A DNA stretch of 64,000 bases from contig NW_026622764.1 in the NCBI RefSeq assembly GCF_023065955.2, forward strand, positions 78,423,333 to 78,487,332, read 5' to 3'. Below are positions 33,246-44,829 of the stretch, in pieces (position 1 is the stretch's first letter; each line of letters starts with the position of its first letter). The notes beneath the pieces were generated by a model that was not told the origin of the DNA, ran no database searches, and saw only the letters and a program-made list of their open reading frames with translations. A program made the position numbers and the translations under genes. The stretch is from Ursus arctos. Lineage: Eukaryota > Chordata > Mammalia > Carnivora > Ursidae.

Positions 33246-33570
33246 TATCTTTTAATAACAAAAGGGAACACACACCTTCTAACTCCACAGTGCAGTCAAG
33301 TTCTCTCAAAATCACATTCTCCAGAAGAAAAACTCAGACATAAGATTACATTTGACTTACTTCCCCTTGAACATCCAGTGTTGTCATTTCCCCCAGGACT
33401 GCTGAGAGATTAAATGGCAGAAGATATGGCAAGGACCTAGTCCAGGGCTGAGACTCACTAGGTGCTTGTAAATGGAACTATTAGGATGGCTATTATCTGA
33501 CCTGGGGTCTGTCCCTCTGCTAAATTCTGAAGCTGGCCCAGACACCAGATCCTGGTCCGAGGATTCTCTG
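33246..33570. other. Mostly unique, possible MIR trace
   Basis: 33395-33480 (GAGAGATTAAATGGCAGAAG ... GGTGCTTGTAAATGG) resembles the 3' part of a MIR in plus orientation. Nothing else is recognised. Confidence 0.4.
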
Positions 33571-33574
33571 AATG

Positions 33575-33745
33575 CAGTCCCAAGATCAGCAGCAGTGTCC
33601 CTTGGGAACTTGTTAAAATGTAAATACTCAGGCCCCACCCTAGACGACTATCCAGAAACTCTGGGGTTGGCTCAGAAGCCTGTGTACTAACACACCCTTC
33701 AGGTGGTTCTGATGCTTATTCAAGTCTGAGAATCTGTGATCCAGG
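33575..33745. mobile_element. MER5-like hAT-group DNA transposon remnant
   Basis: The central text GGGAACTTGTTAAAATGTAA, ATACTCAGGCCCCACCCTAG, TCCAGAAACTCTGGGGTTGG and CCTTCAGGTGGTTCTGATGC follows the order of MER5A, a short non-autonomous hAT-Charlie element. The ends are eroded. Confidence 0.7.
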
Positions 33746-33854
33746 GCTTCCTCAGCTGGTCAGAGAAGAAGTCCAGAAAACGTTGGGATCTGTGGCCAGG
33801 AATTTGTGCATTTTCATTGGACCCCCCCCCCCCAGAACTTGGGCTTCAAAAGAC

Positions 33855-34235
33855 AGGGAATTAACATTTGCTGAGTACCCATGAGGTTTAATTTATCTTT
33901 AATCTCCATAGCAACCCCATCAAGCAGGTCTTCTCCCAGCTTAAAGAAACAGGTTTACAGGGGCACCTGGGTGGCTCAGTTGGTTAAGTAGCCGACTCTG
34001 ATATTGGCTCAGGCCATGATCTCGGGGTCCTGGGATTGAGCTCTGCTTCTGGCTCCATGCTCATCCAAGAGTCTGCTTAAGGATTTTCTTTCTCCTTCTG
34101 CCCCTCTCCCCACTTGCGAGTACTCTCTTTCTCTCCCAAATAAATAAATCTTAAAATAAAAAAAAGGAAACACATTTATAAGGGAGACCAAGATCACACA
34201 GTTTGTGCAGAGCACAGGCAAGCATCCAAGTGCAA
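33855..34235 (-). repeat. MIR SINE, minus strand, split by a SINEC
   Basis: The left part (AACATTTGCTGAGTACCCAT, AATCTCCATAGCAACCCCAT, CAGCTTAAAGAAACAGGTTT) and the right part after the SINE (GGGAGACCAAGATCACACAG, TTTGTGCAGAGC) join into one diverged MIR complement. The SINE at 33961 therefore landed in a pre-existing MIR. Confidence 0.7.
33961..34168 (+). mobile_element. SINEC, plus strand, inside a MIR
   Basis: Head GGGGCACCTGGGTGGCTCAG, GGCTCAGGCCATGATCTCGG, box-B-like GGGATTGAGCTC, CT-rich middle, AAATAAATAAATCTTAAAAT and an A-rich tail. It is of an older subfamily than the 24.4 kb copy. Flanks GAAACAGGTTTA and GAAACACATTTA look like a diverged target duplication. Confidence 0.92.
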
Positions 34236-35084
34236 ACCCCACACCTTTCGTCGTACCACCATGGGCCTCAGGGAAACGCAAGCAAGGACAAGCTAGGTCC
34301 ATGGACCCTGCGTAATGGAGAGTACGGTTGGAGACCCAGGACTTCCAGATGATCTCATGGCCTTCTCCTCTGCTTCCAGACCCCACAAACTCTGAGCATT
34401 TACCTTTCAGGCTTTCTGCTCTGGTCTGGTGGTTCTGAGGGTCTGGAAAGAAGCAGAGGTAGGTTGAGTGTGGGGGGAAAACCACTCCATCAGACAATAT
34501 GGACATGTGCTGCTGATTAGGAATAGCATTCAAAGAGGCCAGGCACTGGGGAGGGGTGCAGGCATGGGCAGGGATATGCACAGCCAGTCTGGTTAGATGC
34601 TATCAGTACCCATAAGACTCTGGATACCAGACATGGTAGGCTTGGAGCAGGACTCCAGTATGACACCCATGGGCCATTGGCACTTTTCTATCCTGGGTCC
34701 CTTTTGTCATTAAAAATATATATATTTTTAAAATTATTTTTTATAACTGTGTTTGTATAAAGATGAATATAATCCAGGCTGAATATTATTATCATTATTA
34801 TTTTACTCGGGTTCTTTCTTTTGTTTTTAAAAACAATTAAAATTAAAACATTTTAGTTGGTTCATAAAAATATTGTGGTCGTAGTGGCCAGTAGGAGTAT
34901 GTCTCCTGGATAGGCCTCGTGTCGCTAAACGCCAGGGAAAACAGCCAGGACTTCCCTTTGCCCCTTAGCAGACAACTGCTCTGCCCTGCTTGAGGAATGA
35001 TTCTCCACTTCCATTCTACCTGACGGAGCATATCTGGAACCCTAGAGAGAGGAGGAAGAGTTCTGGACTAAGAATTAGGTCCCA
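34236..35084. other. Unique, with an AT-rich tract
   Basis: 34700-34850 is AT-rich (TATATATATTTTTAAAATTA and ATTATTATCATTATTATTTT). No gene or clear interspersed repeat is seen. Confidence 0.4.
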
Positions 35085-35205
35085 GGGATTCCGGTCCAAA
35101 ACTTGCTTCCCACCAGACGTGTGAGCTCAGACATGTTACTGAGCCTCTCTGGGACTCAGTGTCCTCACATGGTAAATGAAAACGTTGGGCAAATGTTCCG
35201 TAAAT
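35085..35205 (+). repeat. MIR SINE, plus strand
   Basis: Reads TTCCGGTCCAAAACTTGCTT, CCAGACGTGTGAGCTCAGAC, ATGTTACTGAGCCTCTCTGG, GACTCAGTGTCCTCACATGG, TAAATGAAAACG, which matches the MIR core order. Confidence 0.8.
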
Positions 35206-35589
35206 TCTCAAAAATTGGAAGCAAAGGCCCCAGGCAGGAAGAGAGGCCGCCCCTTCCCCGGAGTGGGCGCAGAGACAAAGTCGCCTGATGAGGGTTTGGC
35301 GGACAGGCCTAGGGACCCCGCGCGACAGGCAAGGTGCAAGTTCACTTGTTCTTTCTTAGGAAACACTCCCACGCTCCCAGTCCCAGCAGGAACTTCGCGG
35401 GGAAGGGGTGTGGGGAGGTGTTCCCTGCGGTCCCTGGGCCGCGTCCGCGGATGGCCCCGCGTCTCCAGCTCTGAGGGTGACCCACACCCGGAGCAGGCGG
35501 GGCGGGCGCCTAGGCGCGTCCCGGGAGACCCGCACGTGCCGGGAGTGGCCCAGCGCGGGGAGGCGGGGCGTGTCGGGGGGCGGGAACCG

Positions 35590-35707
35590 GGGCGGGGCGC
35601 TGGCTGGCGTTCAGGGAGCGCCGGCTCGGCAGCTCGGCCCTCTGTCCTGCCGGCTGGCTCCGGCGCCCCGGCTTTGCGGGCCTTGGCGCGGCTCCGCCAG
35701 GGCCACC
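35590..35707 (+). promoter_or_regulatory. Probable 5' UTR of the CpG-island gene
   Basis: Between the GC boxes at about 35560-35600 and the ATG at 35708 the sequence is GC-rich and contains no other ATG on the plus strand. It would form a leader of roughly 100 bases with a weakly defined start. The exact initiation site cannot be read from the sequence. Confidence 0.45.
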
Positions 35708-35746
35708 ATGCTTAGCATCGTGCACTTCCTCCGGAGCTTCTTCAAG
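35708..35746 (+). CDS. Candidate first coding exon, 13 codons, gene not identified
   Basis: The ATG sits in a perfect Kozak context (GCCACCATG). It is followed by 12 further codons, MLSIVHFLRSFFK, and then AAG|GTAAGA, a near-perfect splice donor, so the exon ends in phase 0. The short peptide is hydrophobic and basic, with aromatic residues, as might begin an amphipathic helix, signal anchor or lipid-binding tail. It is centred in the CpG island. I do not recognise the family from 13 residues and give no symbol. The next exon should be in plus orientation downstream; none could be defended in the remaining 28 kb, so intron 1 may be long. A minority alternative is translation through the donor in an unspliced RNA (the frame is open further). 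Confidence 0.6.
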
Positions 35747-36050
35747 GTAAGAGGAGGCGTCCGCGGCCCCGCGGTGGGCTCCAGGCAGCGTCTGGCCGAG
35801 CGTGGGGAGAGCCGGCGTGTTCCGCTGCGCCCTGGGCCAACTGCTGGGCACCGGGTCGGTGGGGCACCTGCCACCCCCAGCTTTCCGACGTGCCGACCGG
35901 GAGACCGAGAGTGTGGCCGCCCCAACCTCAGGGAAGGAGAGGTACGGCGTCGGAGGCTCCCGCGGGCCAGCCTCTGCCAGGGCAACAGACCGTCCGGTGC
36001 CCCGCCTCCCTGACACCTACTGGCCCTAGGCACGCCGGGCGCTCGGCAGC

Positions 36051-36930
36051 CTAGGCTCCTGCAGGACCGCCAGTTCTGGGAAGGACGGCTTGTGCCTGAC
36101 CCAGTAGGTGCTCAGAAAGTGGTTGATACTACCTCCGCTGAGGGTACCCAAGGGTAACAAGGGATGGAACCAAAGAGGTTGAGGCACCATTTTGACGAAA
36201 GTATGTCTAAGCAGGAGGAGGGGAACAGGAACCTGAGAGAGTGTTAGACTTAGGCCCAAGGTTATACCCTCCCCAGATCCAAAGTCTCTGACTATTCACA
36301 AGTGGCCATGGGGACCCGTTAAACATCTGGGGTACCTCTACCTCCCCTGCCCCCAACGGGGGTCCCCAGGTGAGCAGTCAGTTCCAGGGCACTATCAGAG
36401 GGGCAGTCATCTGCAGTTGCCAAGCTCCACCTCCATAGGTGAGCAGAGTGAGAGGTGGGTGGGAGGGAGGCAGGGTGGGGATGGCTCTGACCACCAAAGC
36501 AGCTGCATGCGAAAGAAACCAGGAATACCTGCCAGGGCAGCTGTGAGTGGGCCGGGCCAGACAGCGGTGAAGTCTGTGGTGGGAGGTCCAGCTCTGTGTA
36601 GCTGGGAAGCCACCTTCTCCTGGAGGTGCAGACTGCACTGGTGAGTTGAGGGGTTGAGCTCTCTGGCTCTGAGAGCTCTGGGGAAAGTGGCAAGAAGCTA
36701 GATGACCCAGAGCTGGGACTGAGCCCAGCTGCCCTGAGCCTGTTTCTCAGCCAGTGTGGATGTTCACACCTTCCAGGATAATTACTTGTTTACAAACATC
36801 AGCAGAGGAGAGGGACGGAGTGTTTCAGGCTTGCAGGGGACTCACTTATGCTAGTGAGTGCAGGAGATGCCTTTGGAGAACACAGGAGGAGCCTGACCCA
36901 TGTCAGAGCTGTGGCTCTGAACACACGGGT
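36051..36930. other. Probable intron 1 sequence, no feature seen
   Basis: Unique sequence immediately downstream of the CpG island. No repeat or further exon is recognised. Confidence 0.4.
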
Positions 36931-36931
36931 G

Positions 36932-37045
36932 CCCCCTTTTGAATTCTGATTCTGTCACTAACAGGGTATACAATCTTGGGACATAACCGCTTTGGTCTTT
37001 GTTTTCCCATTTCAAAAATGTGGATGAGAGGATCTTTTCACAAAA
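36932..37045 (+). repeat. MIR SINE, plus strand
   Basis: GAATTCTGATTCTGTCACTA, CAATCTTGGGACATAACCGC, TTTGGTCTTTGTTTTCCCAT, TTCAAAAATGTGGATGAGAG: the diverged MIR order. Confidence 0.75.
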
Positions 37046-37950
37046 TGTTGTGTTTTTATAAAGAGGTGAGTCTGGGACCCTGTTCCTTCCCCACTCATGG
37101 TAGTAGCGGCAGCAGGTCACCTGGGTAAAGGGAAGTTGGCCAGGCAGAATCTGAGACGCCCCGCTGGCCACAGAAGCTCATGGAACAAGCAGGTGGAGCT
37201 GGGGAAGAGGTCGTTGGCTATCCCAGGGCAACTGCCTTGCCTACCTACTGACTTGGAAGGGGGAATCTTTGGGAAGGTATTCTCAAGGGACACACCATCT
37301 CACATTCCCAACCTGTTCCAGGAGGATGTTCTGCCTCTCCTTGTGCCCAGAACCCAGTACTGGTCCTGAGGTACCTCAGACCTCTCTCTCTGAACATATG
37401 GGGTGATCAGATATACCTCTCAGAGGATCTCCCTTTCTGCTGTCCTTCAGGGCCACCCTTGGGAGGGGCCCTAATACCATCACAGTCTACTCTGGCTGTG
37501 CAGGTATATCTTGCAGAGCCACCTATAAATACAGTTCACACATGTTCTTCCTCAGACACTGGTCATAAAGAATGCTCCAGAAGGCCACAGGTGTGGGAGG
37601 TGAAGGGAACCACCTGCTCAAATCACTTCCTGATCCCGCCTGGGCCTGTATTGACCATTTGATGGGCACCTGACTTGGTTGTGGGTTGATCAAGAACACT
37701 GCTTTGTCCTAGGAAACTCCGATCCTTGGATCCCACAGACAGACTCTGGTAGCAGACACACAGTCAGTCTCCACCAAAGCCCAGGCCAAGAGCAGCCCCT
37801 CAAACTCCAGGTCCCGGGTAAGACTTCTGTTGGGACTTGCTGCAGTTTTTACATGGTGTCCAGCTCTGCCATGGGCACTCTCATGCTGTGGGGTCCACAG
37901 AGTGTGACAGAGCCCCCCACAGCACAGGTGGATCAGAGACATTCTGCTTG
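37046..37950. other. Probable intron sequence, nothing recognised
   Basis: Unique, no clear repeat. Short frames only. Confidence 0.4.
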
Positions 37951-37959
37951 CACGGGTCC

Positions 37960-39250
37960 CACATGAAGCTCACTGCCTTTGGGATCACCTAGCAAACGAG
38001 TGGGAGTGGCACACCAAGGAGGAAGCATGTTACTTCAAAGGTCACATCTCTCATCAGCATTGCCAGCTGGTAGAGAACGGTGTTACGGCAGTTTCCTAAG
38101 ATGTTGACACTCTCCTTGCTAAAGTATTTGTTGATTGCTTTGGGGGTAGGGTGTGTTTTTTTGGTCCTCCAGGGGACATAGTTAGGGACTGGTGAGCAGG
38201 TTGCTCTTGATGAATGCATTCCAACACTCTATTCCTTTAGATATTTGGATTCCTTCAAGGAATTTCTGACTTTCCTGTTTCATTTCATGGGGGTGGGGCA
38301 ATATCAAGCTGAGGTTTTAGTCAACCAACACATCACATGCTGGAATACCACCTGCCTCTCGGAGGTAGTACACCGACTCTAGAATGGATAAATACACCCA
38401 CGTCGATACATTCATCCTAACCCAGAATGGGACTCTTCCCTCCTTGGACAAATACTCTCAGAATCCATTTCCACCAATCTCCTCAGCTTCTTGACAGTAC
38501 ATATTAGCAAAGTCATAATTTTCTGAAACATGAGCCTTTTCCTCAATAGTTTGATTTTATAATTGGTTCCCACGGTCATGCCGAGATCTGACTCTACTTT
38601 GATCCTTGGGCAGGGGTGGCCATGAGGAGAGCTGGTCTTACTTTACAGAACAGGTGCAAACAGGCTCTTGAAGCAGCCAGAGAGAGGAGCAAGGACTCAG
38701 TAGGTTTGTGAATCCTCCTCCATTAGGGGTAACAGAGCCTCGTTCCTAGGACCAGGGGTCCAACCCTTACCTAAATGGTGCTCTAACTTTCGCTCAGGAG
38801 CAGGGAAACAATCCATTCAGCGGCCTTTATAATTCATCAGTCCACAGATGGATGGAATCAGATTTTGGTTTAGGGATGTCTTGACACCGCATGTATGGTC
38901 ATAGTGAGTCCCTGGGAGCTCAGGGATTTGACTTTTTTACTCGCTGTTTAAGCTGACCAGAGCAATTAGAAGAAATAAGCCCACCCCATAGTACTTGAAT
39001 TCTTCATTCCTTTTTCTCAGGTTTTTTGTTAAGAGTCACTTTTCCCCTAAAAGCCCCTAGTGGACATTTGACCACAGCTGATTTGAGTAGGGGTTTGCCA
39101 TGCATGCAGTGGGATGCCAGAGTTCCATAACTTAATTCCCGACGTATTTTCACTGCCATTGTCCTTAATCAGGTGGAATAACCAATCCAAGACACTTCCT
39201 TCACCTTTCCTGATGGGTCTGTCACCTGAAATCATCCTGGTAGAATTTCT
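37960..39250 (-). mobile_element. Ancient endogenous-retrovirus-like (ERVL/MaLR type) internal remnant, tentative
   Basis: Read on the minus strand, the text is protein-like but broken. The best piece, 39235-39047, encodes 62 residues including SVLDWLFHLIKDNGSEN and GIKLWNSGIPLHAWQ, which I associate loosely with class III retroviral gag-like sequence. Further minus text to about 38000 is open in short pieces only (for example 38219-37989). No LTRs were recognised. It is heavily decayed and codes for nothing intact. The alternative is unannotated unique sequence. Confidence 0.35.
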
Positions 39251-41170
39251 TTACTAGTGAAGCCTCTCAGTTGCAAAAGACAGAAATAGACTCCAGTCAA
39301 GTGAAAAAGTAACTATCTTGGCAAGTTGCAGGGTAGCTCATAGGACCCAGCTTGGGCAGGGATCTAGAGAGGCAAAGCACAGTAAGTCCTTCAGGTGGGC
39401 CAGCTGCTTAGGATGCCCCTGGGGACACTCAGCTCTAGTGCTCCTCACTGAGAACACTTTCTGGCTCCCTCATAGACATGTAGGTGTGTCCTCAAAATCT
39501 AGGGTCCTGGCTGGAACTCAGCTGAGCTGCCTTTAGAAGGTGGGAAGAGAGTATCTGTCCCTTTTTTATTTCTGAGATGGGTGGGCCCCAGTTTCTCAAT
39601 TCTCTGGGATCCCTCCACCCCCCCCCCATGATCGGGACTGTTGTTCAAATGCTGGGCAGGAAGGCAACAAATACCCCCTCATGGTATGCAATTAAGGAAA
39701 AATCCCACCAGGACTCACTGAACCCCCCAACTTTGGGAGTGGGAAAGTGTGAGCCCCAGGTCCCTTGGAACATTTGCTAGGGGTTCACCTACATGTTTGA
39801 ACTCCTCTGTGTAAAGGCCATGGCAGGTACCTGAGGCTGCAGAGACCCTGTCTTATGAGAGGTCATAGAGAGGCTGTCCCTTTGAGTCCTAAAGAAGCTG
39901 GTCCCACTGGATGGCAAGAGGAGAGTGTGGATGGGCAGGACAGACTGGGCATGGGGACCAGCTGTCTACCAGGAGGCTCTCAATACCTCCCCAGCACTGC
40001 TTTCTTTCTGCCATTCCTCAGAAGTTCCCACCCTGGGGCCTGCTGTCCCACACTGCCCTTCATAAACCTTAGCTGTGGCCACAAGCCAGAGGTCCCTGGG
40101 CATGGTCCCCACCTGTTGTTCTAGCCCCTCACTCTACTCCTTCTACCAACTTGGGAGGCAACCATGACAAGATTGCCTCCACCCAGCCGTTCAACATATT
40201 CCTTGAGTACTTTCATATTCTGGGTCCTCTTTTCTCCTGCTACACTGTAGACCCTGAGAGGGCAGGGCTGGGGCTTGGAGCATAGTGTGTCCTGGGAAGC
40301 ACAAGCGGAGCCCATGAATGAATTGGCTGCAGAAGACCTCACCCAAGTCAGAGCCCAACGCGGGCCCCTTAATCCAGAGGGCCTGAGCAGGCAGGCCCAG
40401 GGTGGATGGTTCTGGAGACTCCTACAACCTTCTCTCCAAACTCAAGCAAGCCCAGCCCTGCTCTCCAGACTTGGGGTGGCCCAGCCTCCCCTGCTCTGGG
40501 TGTCTGGCCTCTGCTTAGCTGGGGACTGTGACAATACTATACTACCTGCTACGGACTCAGCCCTTAATGTGCCTTCTGAAGGTCCAGCCACTGTCTATAA
40601 CCTCAGGGAGGTGCTGGGTTAGAATTTGCTCTTGGTCTCGTGTACCTGACCCTGGATGTTTTGTTTCCTTCTCCTGCCTAGTAGAACTGGGCAGCATGCC
40701 TGCGCTCGGGCTGCCTGGCTCGTGAGGGGTGCTCTGTCTTTAGGGAGCCCTCTCATGGTTTCCTCATCTCTGCAATGGGCAGTCTCCCCCTTGCCAGTTG
40801 AAAGGCTGTGAGTTTAAGTGATATTGCCTGTTCTGGCCCCATGCCTGGCTTCTGAACCCTCCTGAGGTACCCAGTCTGAACCTTGTGGGGATGTGGGTGG
40901 TGCTGTCTATGAGGCCCTGCAGCCCCTATGACCCATATATCACGGGTCATCAGGTTGGGGGCTCCCCCATGCTCACAAGGTGCCCTGCCCCAGGGTACAT
41001 TCACTGCATCAGCCTCTTGGAAATTCCCTGCCCCATTTCTCTTTCAGGACGCAGTGTTACCTCCAGGAAGCCTTCCTTGATGCCTCCCCACCCCCTTCAG
41101 GCCCTTCTCTGTGCTGCAGCTCGGCTTCCTTCAGTCATAGGAGCATACTGGCTTATAATTATTTTTTACC
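39251..41170. other. Probable intron sequence, weak L2 traces
   Basis: Mostly unique. 40170-40300 and 41030-41120 have L2-like 3' text (for example GTAGACCCTGAGAGGGCAGG), but this is too diverged to call. A C10 run lies near 39618. Confidence 0.35.
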
Positions 41171-41174
41171 CCTA

Positions 41175-41229
41175 CACACAGACATACAGACACACAGACA
41201 CAGACACAGACACACACACACACACACAC
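41175..41229. repeat. (CA)n / (CAGA)n microsatellite
   Basis: ACACACAGACATACAGACAC followed by mixed CAGACA and pure CA units up to 41229, immediately before the T-rich complement tail of a SINE. It is likely variable in length. Confidence 0.92.
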
Positions 41230-41372
41230 TTATTTATTTATTTATTTTAGGTGGACTCCATGCCCAGTGCAGAGCCCAACACAGGGCTTCAACTCACAAA
41301 CCCAAGATCAAAACCCGAGCTGTGTTCAAGAGTCGGACATTTAACCGACTGAACCACCCAGGTGCTCCTCTC
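41230..41372 (-). mobile_element. SINEC, minus strand, short older form
   Basis: Starts TTATTTATTTATTTATTTTA, then GAGCCCAACACAGGGCTTCA, ACTCACAAACCCAAGATCAA, GAGTCGGACATTTAACCGAC and TGAACCACCCAGGTGCTCC. This is the complement of a SINEC without the long CT-rich middle, like the copy at 273-383. Confidence 0.88.
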
Positions 41373-42525
41373 ACTCGTTCATTTAGATGTACCTTTATTA
41401 AGGGTCTCCTTATTGCTATTTCTGTTTCTTACTGTTCTTAGGAGACCCTATGACCACACAGTATAATTTCCTCTTCCCTCATGTTCCCAGCTTTTTCATC
41501 TTACTCTGTATGATATGCCATACACGTTAACACAAAAGCAAGCCTGGTTACCTGAGGCTGTAGCCCTCCTGAGCCACAATTACATGTCAGAGCCACTGGC
41601 TACACCCAGACCAGGTGGGTCAGAATTCAGGGCAGGGGCCTAAGCACTGGCTTCTAGGCTCTGGGGTGACTTCAGTGTACAGCCTAGCTGAGCATTCCTG
41701 TATGCTGAACTGCCTGCACCGTCCATCAGAGCAGGGCTGTTCTTGGGGCTTCTCTTGACTAAAGAGAAGCTGAAGTCAGAGAGTGGGATGAAGCCCTCCA
41801 ACCCCCCAGCAGCCTGTGATAACTGAGGTGGGGAGCATGTGCCTTCCTGCCCAATCAACACCACCCCGTTGGCTGTAGTGTGTGGATAAACCCCATCAGC
41901 ATACCACTGTAGACCCATCCCACCCAGGCTGGCTTGATAAGCCTTGAGCATCATCCATTATTTGTACCAAGTAGGCTGATTGGTCTCTCTTTGACAACTT
42001 TTGCCTATGAGCTTGAGAAGGGATCTTCTTGGAGCAAAGTCTGAATCTAGAAGCCACCTGCTATGGCACCTGCCCCTCCTCCTGGGTCCCTTTGTGTTGG
42101 CGATGGGCTCACGGGGCCCCAGCGTGAACCAGCTCTCCCACATTGCTCAGTGTTCCTTCATGCAAAGTGTCCATCTCAGGGGTATTGTGGAAGCTAGCTT
42201 GATACTAAAAGCGTGGGATTCCCCCAGCACAAAGTGAGCACTCAACATCTGTTAGTTTTCTCCTTGTGCACTTCTTCCCTCAACAAATGTATTTTTTCTT
42301 ATAACCAGTGGGGCTGAATGGGAACCCATGTCCTGATACTGGGCTGTGAGGGTGCTGCTTTTGCTGATGCTGTTGGCTACAGGTCCTGATGTAGGGACAA
42401 AGTCCCTGTTCAACAGGAGATCACTGGTTCTTAGCAACTCGCCTCAGAGTGGTTCACACAGCCGATAGGAGAAGCCAGGGTCCTGGGAGCGGTTTCCTCT
42501 GTGTGGACACTGAGGCTTTTGAGAA
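41373..42525. other. Probable intron sequence, nothing recognised
   Basis: Unique sequence; chance frames only. Confidence 0.4.
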
Positions 42526-42529
42526 AATG

Positions 42530-42860
42530 GGAAGCAGCTAAATGCTGGTCTGTCCACACCATAGACTACCACGCAGCAGCCGAGAGGGTGAGCTGCTGGT
42601 GCCTATGCCAGCCTGGGTCAGTCTCCAGAGAGTCAGGTCGAGTGAGAGAAGCCACAATGCTGAATGCTTGCATTTATCTAAAATTCCAGACGGCACTAAT
42701 GAATCTCTAGTGACAACAAGCTCAACAGTAGTGCCTGGGGCAGGGCGTAGGGCAGGTGGGGGCAGGAGAGTGGGATGACATAGGGACAGGAGGTGTTGGA
42801 AGTGTGCATTGTTCTGAACGTGCTGATAGCTTCACGCTGTTTACACATGTCAGAAACCAT
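42530..42860 (+). repeat. Very old L1M-type 3' fragment, plus strand, tentative
   Basis: Phrases such as GGAAGCAGCTAAATGCTGGT, CCATAGACTACCACGCAGCA and ATTTATCTAAAATTCCAGAC resemble the L1M tail order (isolated test 'sample' text around the terminal ORF2). Highly diverged. Confidence 0.4.
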
Positions 42861-43739
42861 CCAGTCATACTTCCAGTGAGCACAGGTGTACCTGTCAGCT
42901 ACCTCCTGTCAGTCACACCTCTGTCGAGCCACGCTGTCTCCTTGTCGAGCCAGCCTGAGGTCTCCTGGCCAAAGCCTCTCAAAGCACCCTTCCTTCTCTG
43001 AAAACAAGTCCCTTCCTGGGTGCCACTGGCACAGAGATGGTGATGGTTAGTGAGAGCAAGGTGGAGGCCCCGTCTAAAATAGAGAAAGGTGATTCTGACT
43101 CCCTGGTGTAGTGCTCCGCAGGACACATCCTTAGGACAGGCATGTCTGTGCGTCATCAATGATGTGTCATTTCTGGCTGGTTCTATAATAGGTGTAAGGC
43201 CTGGGCACTGCCCACCTGGGGTGCTTGGTCATCTGAGATCTCACTCCTGTGAGTATGCAGATGCCTCCTTGCATGTCAGTGTGGTGGTTTTAGGAGGACT
43301 GACTATGGCAGTTGGGTCTGGTGAGGTGGGTTTGGGGAGAATTGTAGAAGCAGGGCTTTGCTTTCCGTTTGGGTGTGGGAAGGAAGCAGGGGCAATTCTG
43401 TGACTGTACAACTTAAGGAATCTTTCCCAGCACAAGGGACAACTCTGAGGCTAAATCTGGGACTGGTAAAGTGGCAGCCATTGCTCAGAGTAGCCAGCGC
43501 GGGGCTGTTGGGTCTTTGTGGGCTGGAGAATGTGCATGTTCCGTCTGTGCCCAGATGTGAATAGGACAGGTGCTTGTTTCTCCATCGTGGTCCCAGAGCG
43601 GCCCTGCCTAAAGGTGATGTTCTGTGACATTGTTCATGTTCCACAAGATGATACCAGGGCCCAGCTGTGACACCAGACCAGCTCCTGCACGTTCTGTCTG
43701 GCTCATTTGGAAATGAGTAGGGTACATACCTAACCCCCA
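42861..43739. other. Probable intron sequence, nothing recognised
   Basis: Unique; no repeat or exon recognised. It ends at the target duplication of the L1 at 43750. Confidence 0.4.
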
Positions 43740-43749
43740 AGAACTTTAT

Positions 43750-44341
43750 TTTTTTTAATAATATTTTTTATTATATTATGTTAGTCACCATACAGTACAT
43801 CCTGGTTTCTGATGTAAAGTTCCATGATTCATTAGTTGCGTATAACACCCAGTGCACCATGCAATATGTGCCCTTCTTACTACCCATCACCAGCCTATCC
43901 CAATCCCCCATCCCCTCCCCTCTGAAGCCCTCAGTTTGTTTCCCAGAGTCCATAGTCTCTCATGCTTCATTCCCCCTTCTGTTTACCCCCCGTTTTTATT
44001 CCCTTCCTTCTCCTGCCGATCTTCCTGCTATTCCTTATGTTCCACAAATGAGTGAAACCATATGATAATTGTCTTTCTCTGCTTGACTTATTTCGCTTAG
44101 CATTATCTCCTCCAGTGCCATCCATGTTGCTGCAAATGTAAAATCACTCTTTTTGATGGGTGAGTAATATATATGGACCACATCTTCTTAATCCAGTCAT
44201 CTGTTGAAGGGCATCTCGGCTCCTTCCACGATTTAGCTATTGTGGACAATGCTGCTATGAACACTGGGGTACATATGGCCCTTCTCTTCACTACGTCTGT
44301 ATCTTTGGGGTAAAGACCCAATAGTGCAATTGCTGGATCAT
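43750..44341 (-). mobile_element. Young 5'-truncated L1, minus strand, with target-site duplications
   Basis: Begins with the T-rich complement of poly(A) and the complement of the carnivore L1 3' UTR (GTTAGTCACCATACAGTACA). The minus frame from about 44405 to 44103 encodes ORF2 C-terminal text ([35 protein letters not shown]). The 10-bp duplication AGAACTTTAT flanks it at 43740-43749 and 44342-44351. About 590 bp of the 3' end is retained, a typical 5' truncation. Confidence 0.93.
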
Positions 44342-44351
44342 AGAACTTTAT

Positions 44352-44825
44352 CCACAAATACATGGCAAGACACTCCCAGCCCTGGTTACTACAGAGGGGG
44401 CCCAAACAGATATTTCTGGAAAAGCCCTGGGGTGATTGTGCTGTGTGCCTTGACTAAGAGCCTACATATACTTCTGCCTTGCTGAGTCCAGCTGAGTTGG
44501 TGCTCTGTGCCCCTCCCTCACCCACTCCCCTAACCAAGCCAGCTCCACTCTTCCTCAGGTTCTCTCCTCCTCACTCAAGAATCCGACCTTTCCCAGCACT
44601 GCAGGCTGTCCACATGCTGCTCAGTGCATGAGCCGAATCTCACTGGGGGGCAGCTATGCACCCTGTCTCTGTCCCTTAATATCTGCTTCTTACCTGGAGA
44701 TGAATGCCTCAACCTCAAGAAGCGAGAAGGAGAGTGTGAGTCCTCACAACTTACTGGGCAGAAGCTGTAAGACAGACAGAGGAGGTCTCAGTCACCATAG
44801 TGGACTTAGGGGCACGTAAAATCCT
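44352..44825. other. Unique sequence, nothing recognised
   Basis: No repeat or exon is recognised between the L1 and the following MIR. Confidence 0.4.
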
Positions 44826-44829
44826 AATT

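Larger units (their letters stand above)
35220..36050. promoter_or_regulatory. CpG island promoter
   Basis: The only stretch in the window dense in CpG. It contains several Sp1-type GC boxes (GAGGCGGGGCG near 35560 and GGGGCGGGGC near 35590) and no TATA box. It spans the candidate first exon and the start of its intron, with gene direction plus. This is the typical structure of a broadly active or developmental vertebrate promoter. Long open frames across it on both strands (up to about 200 codons) are explained by the lack of stop codons in GC-rich DNA. Confidence 0.88.

Noticed and set aside
35408..36016. Long open frames (up to about 200 codons) on both strands across the CpG island
   Set aside because: GC-rich DNA lacks stop codons by chance; frames overlap on both strands and give low-complexity Arg/Pro/Gly-rich products. 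Only the 13-codon exon at 35708 has start and splice support.
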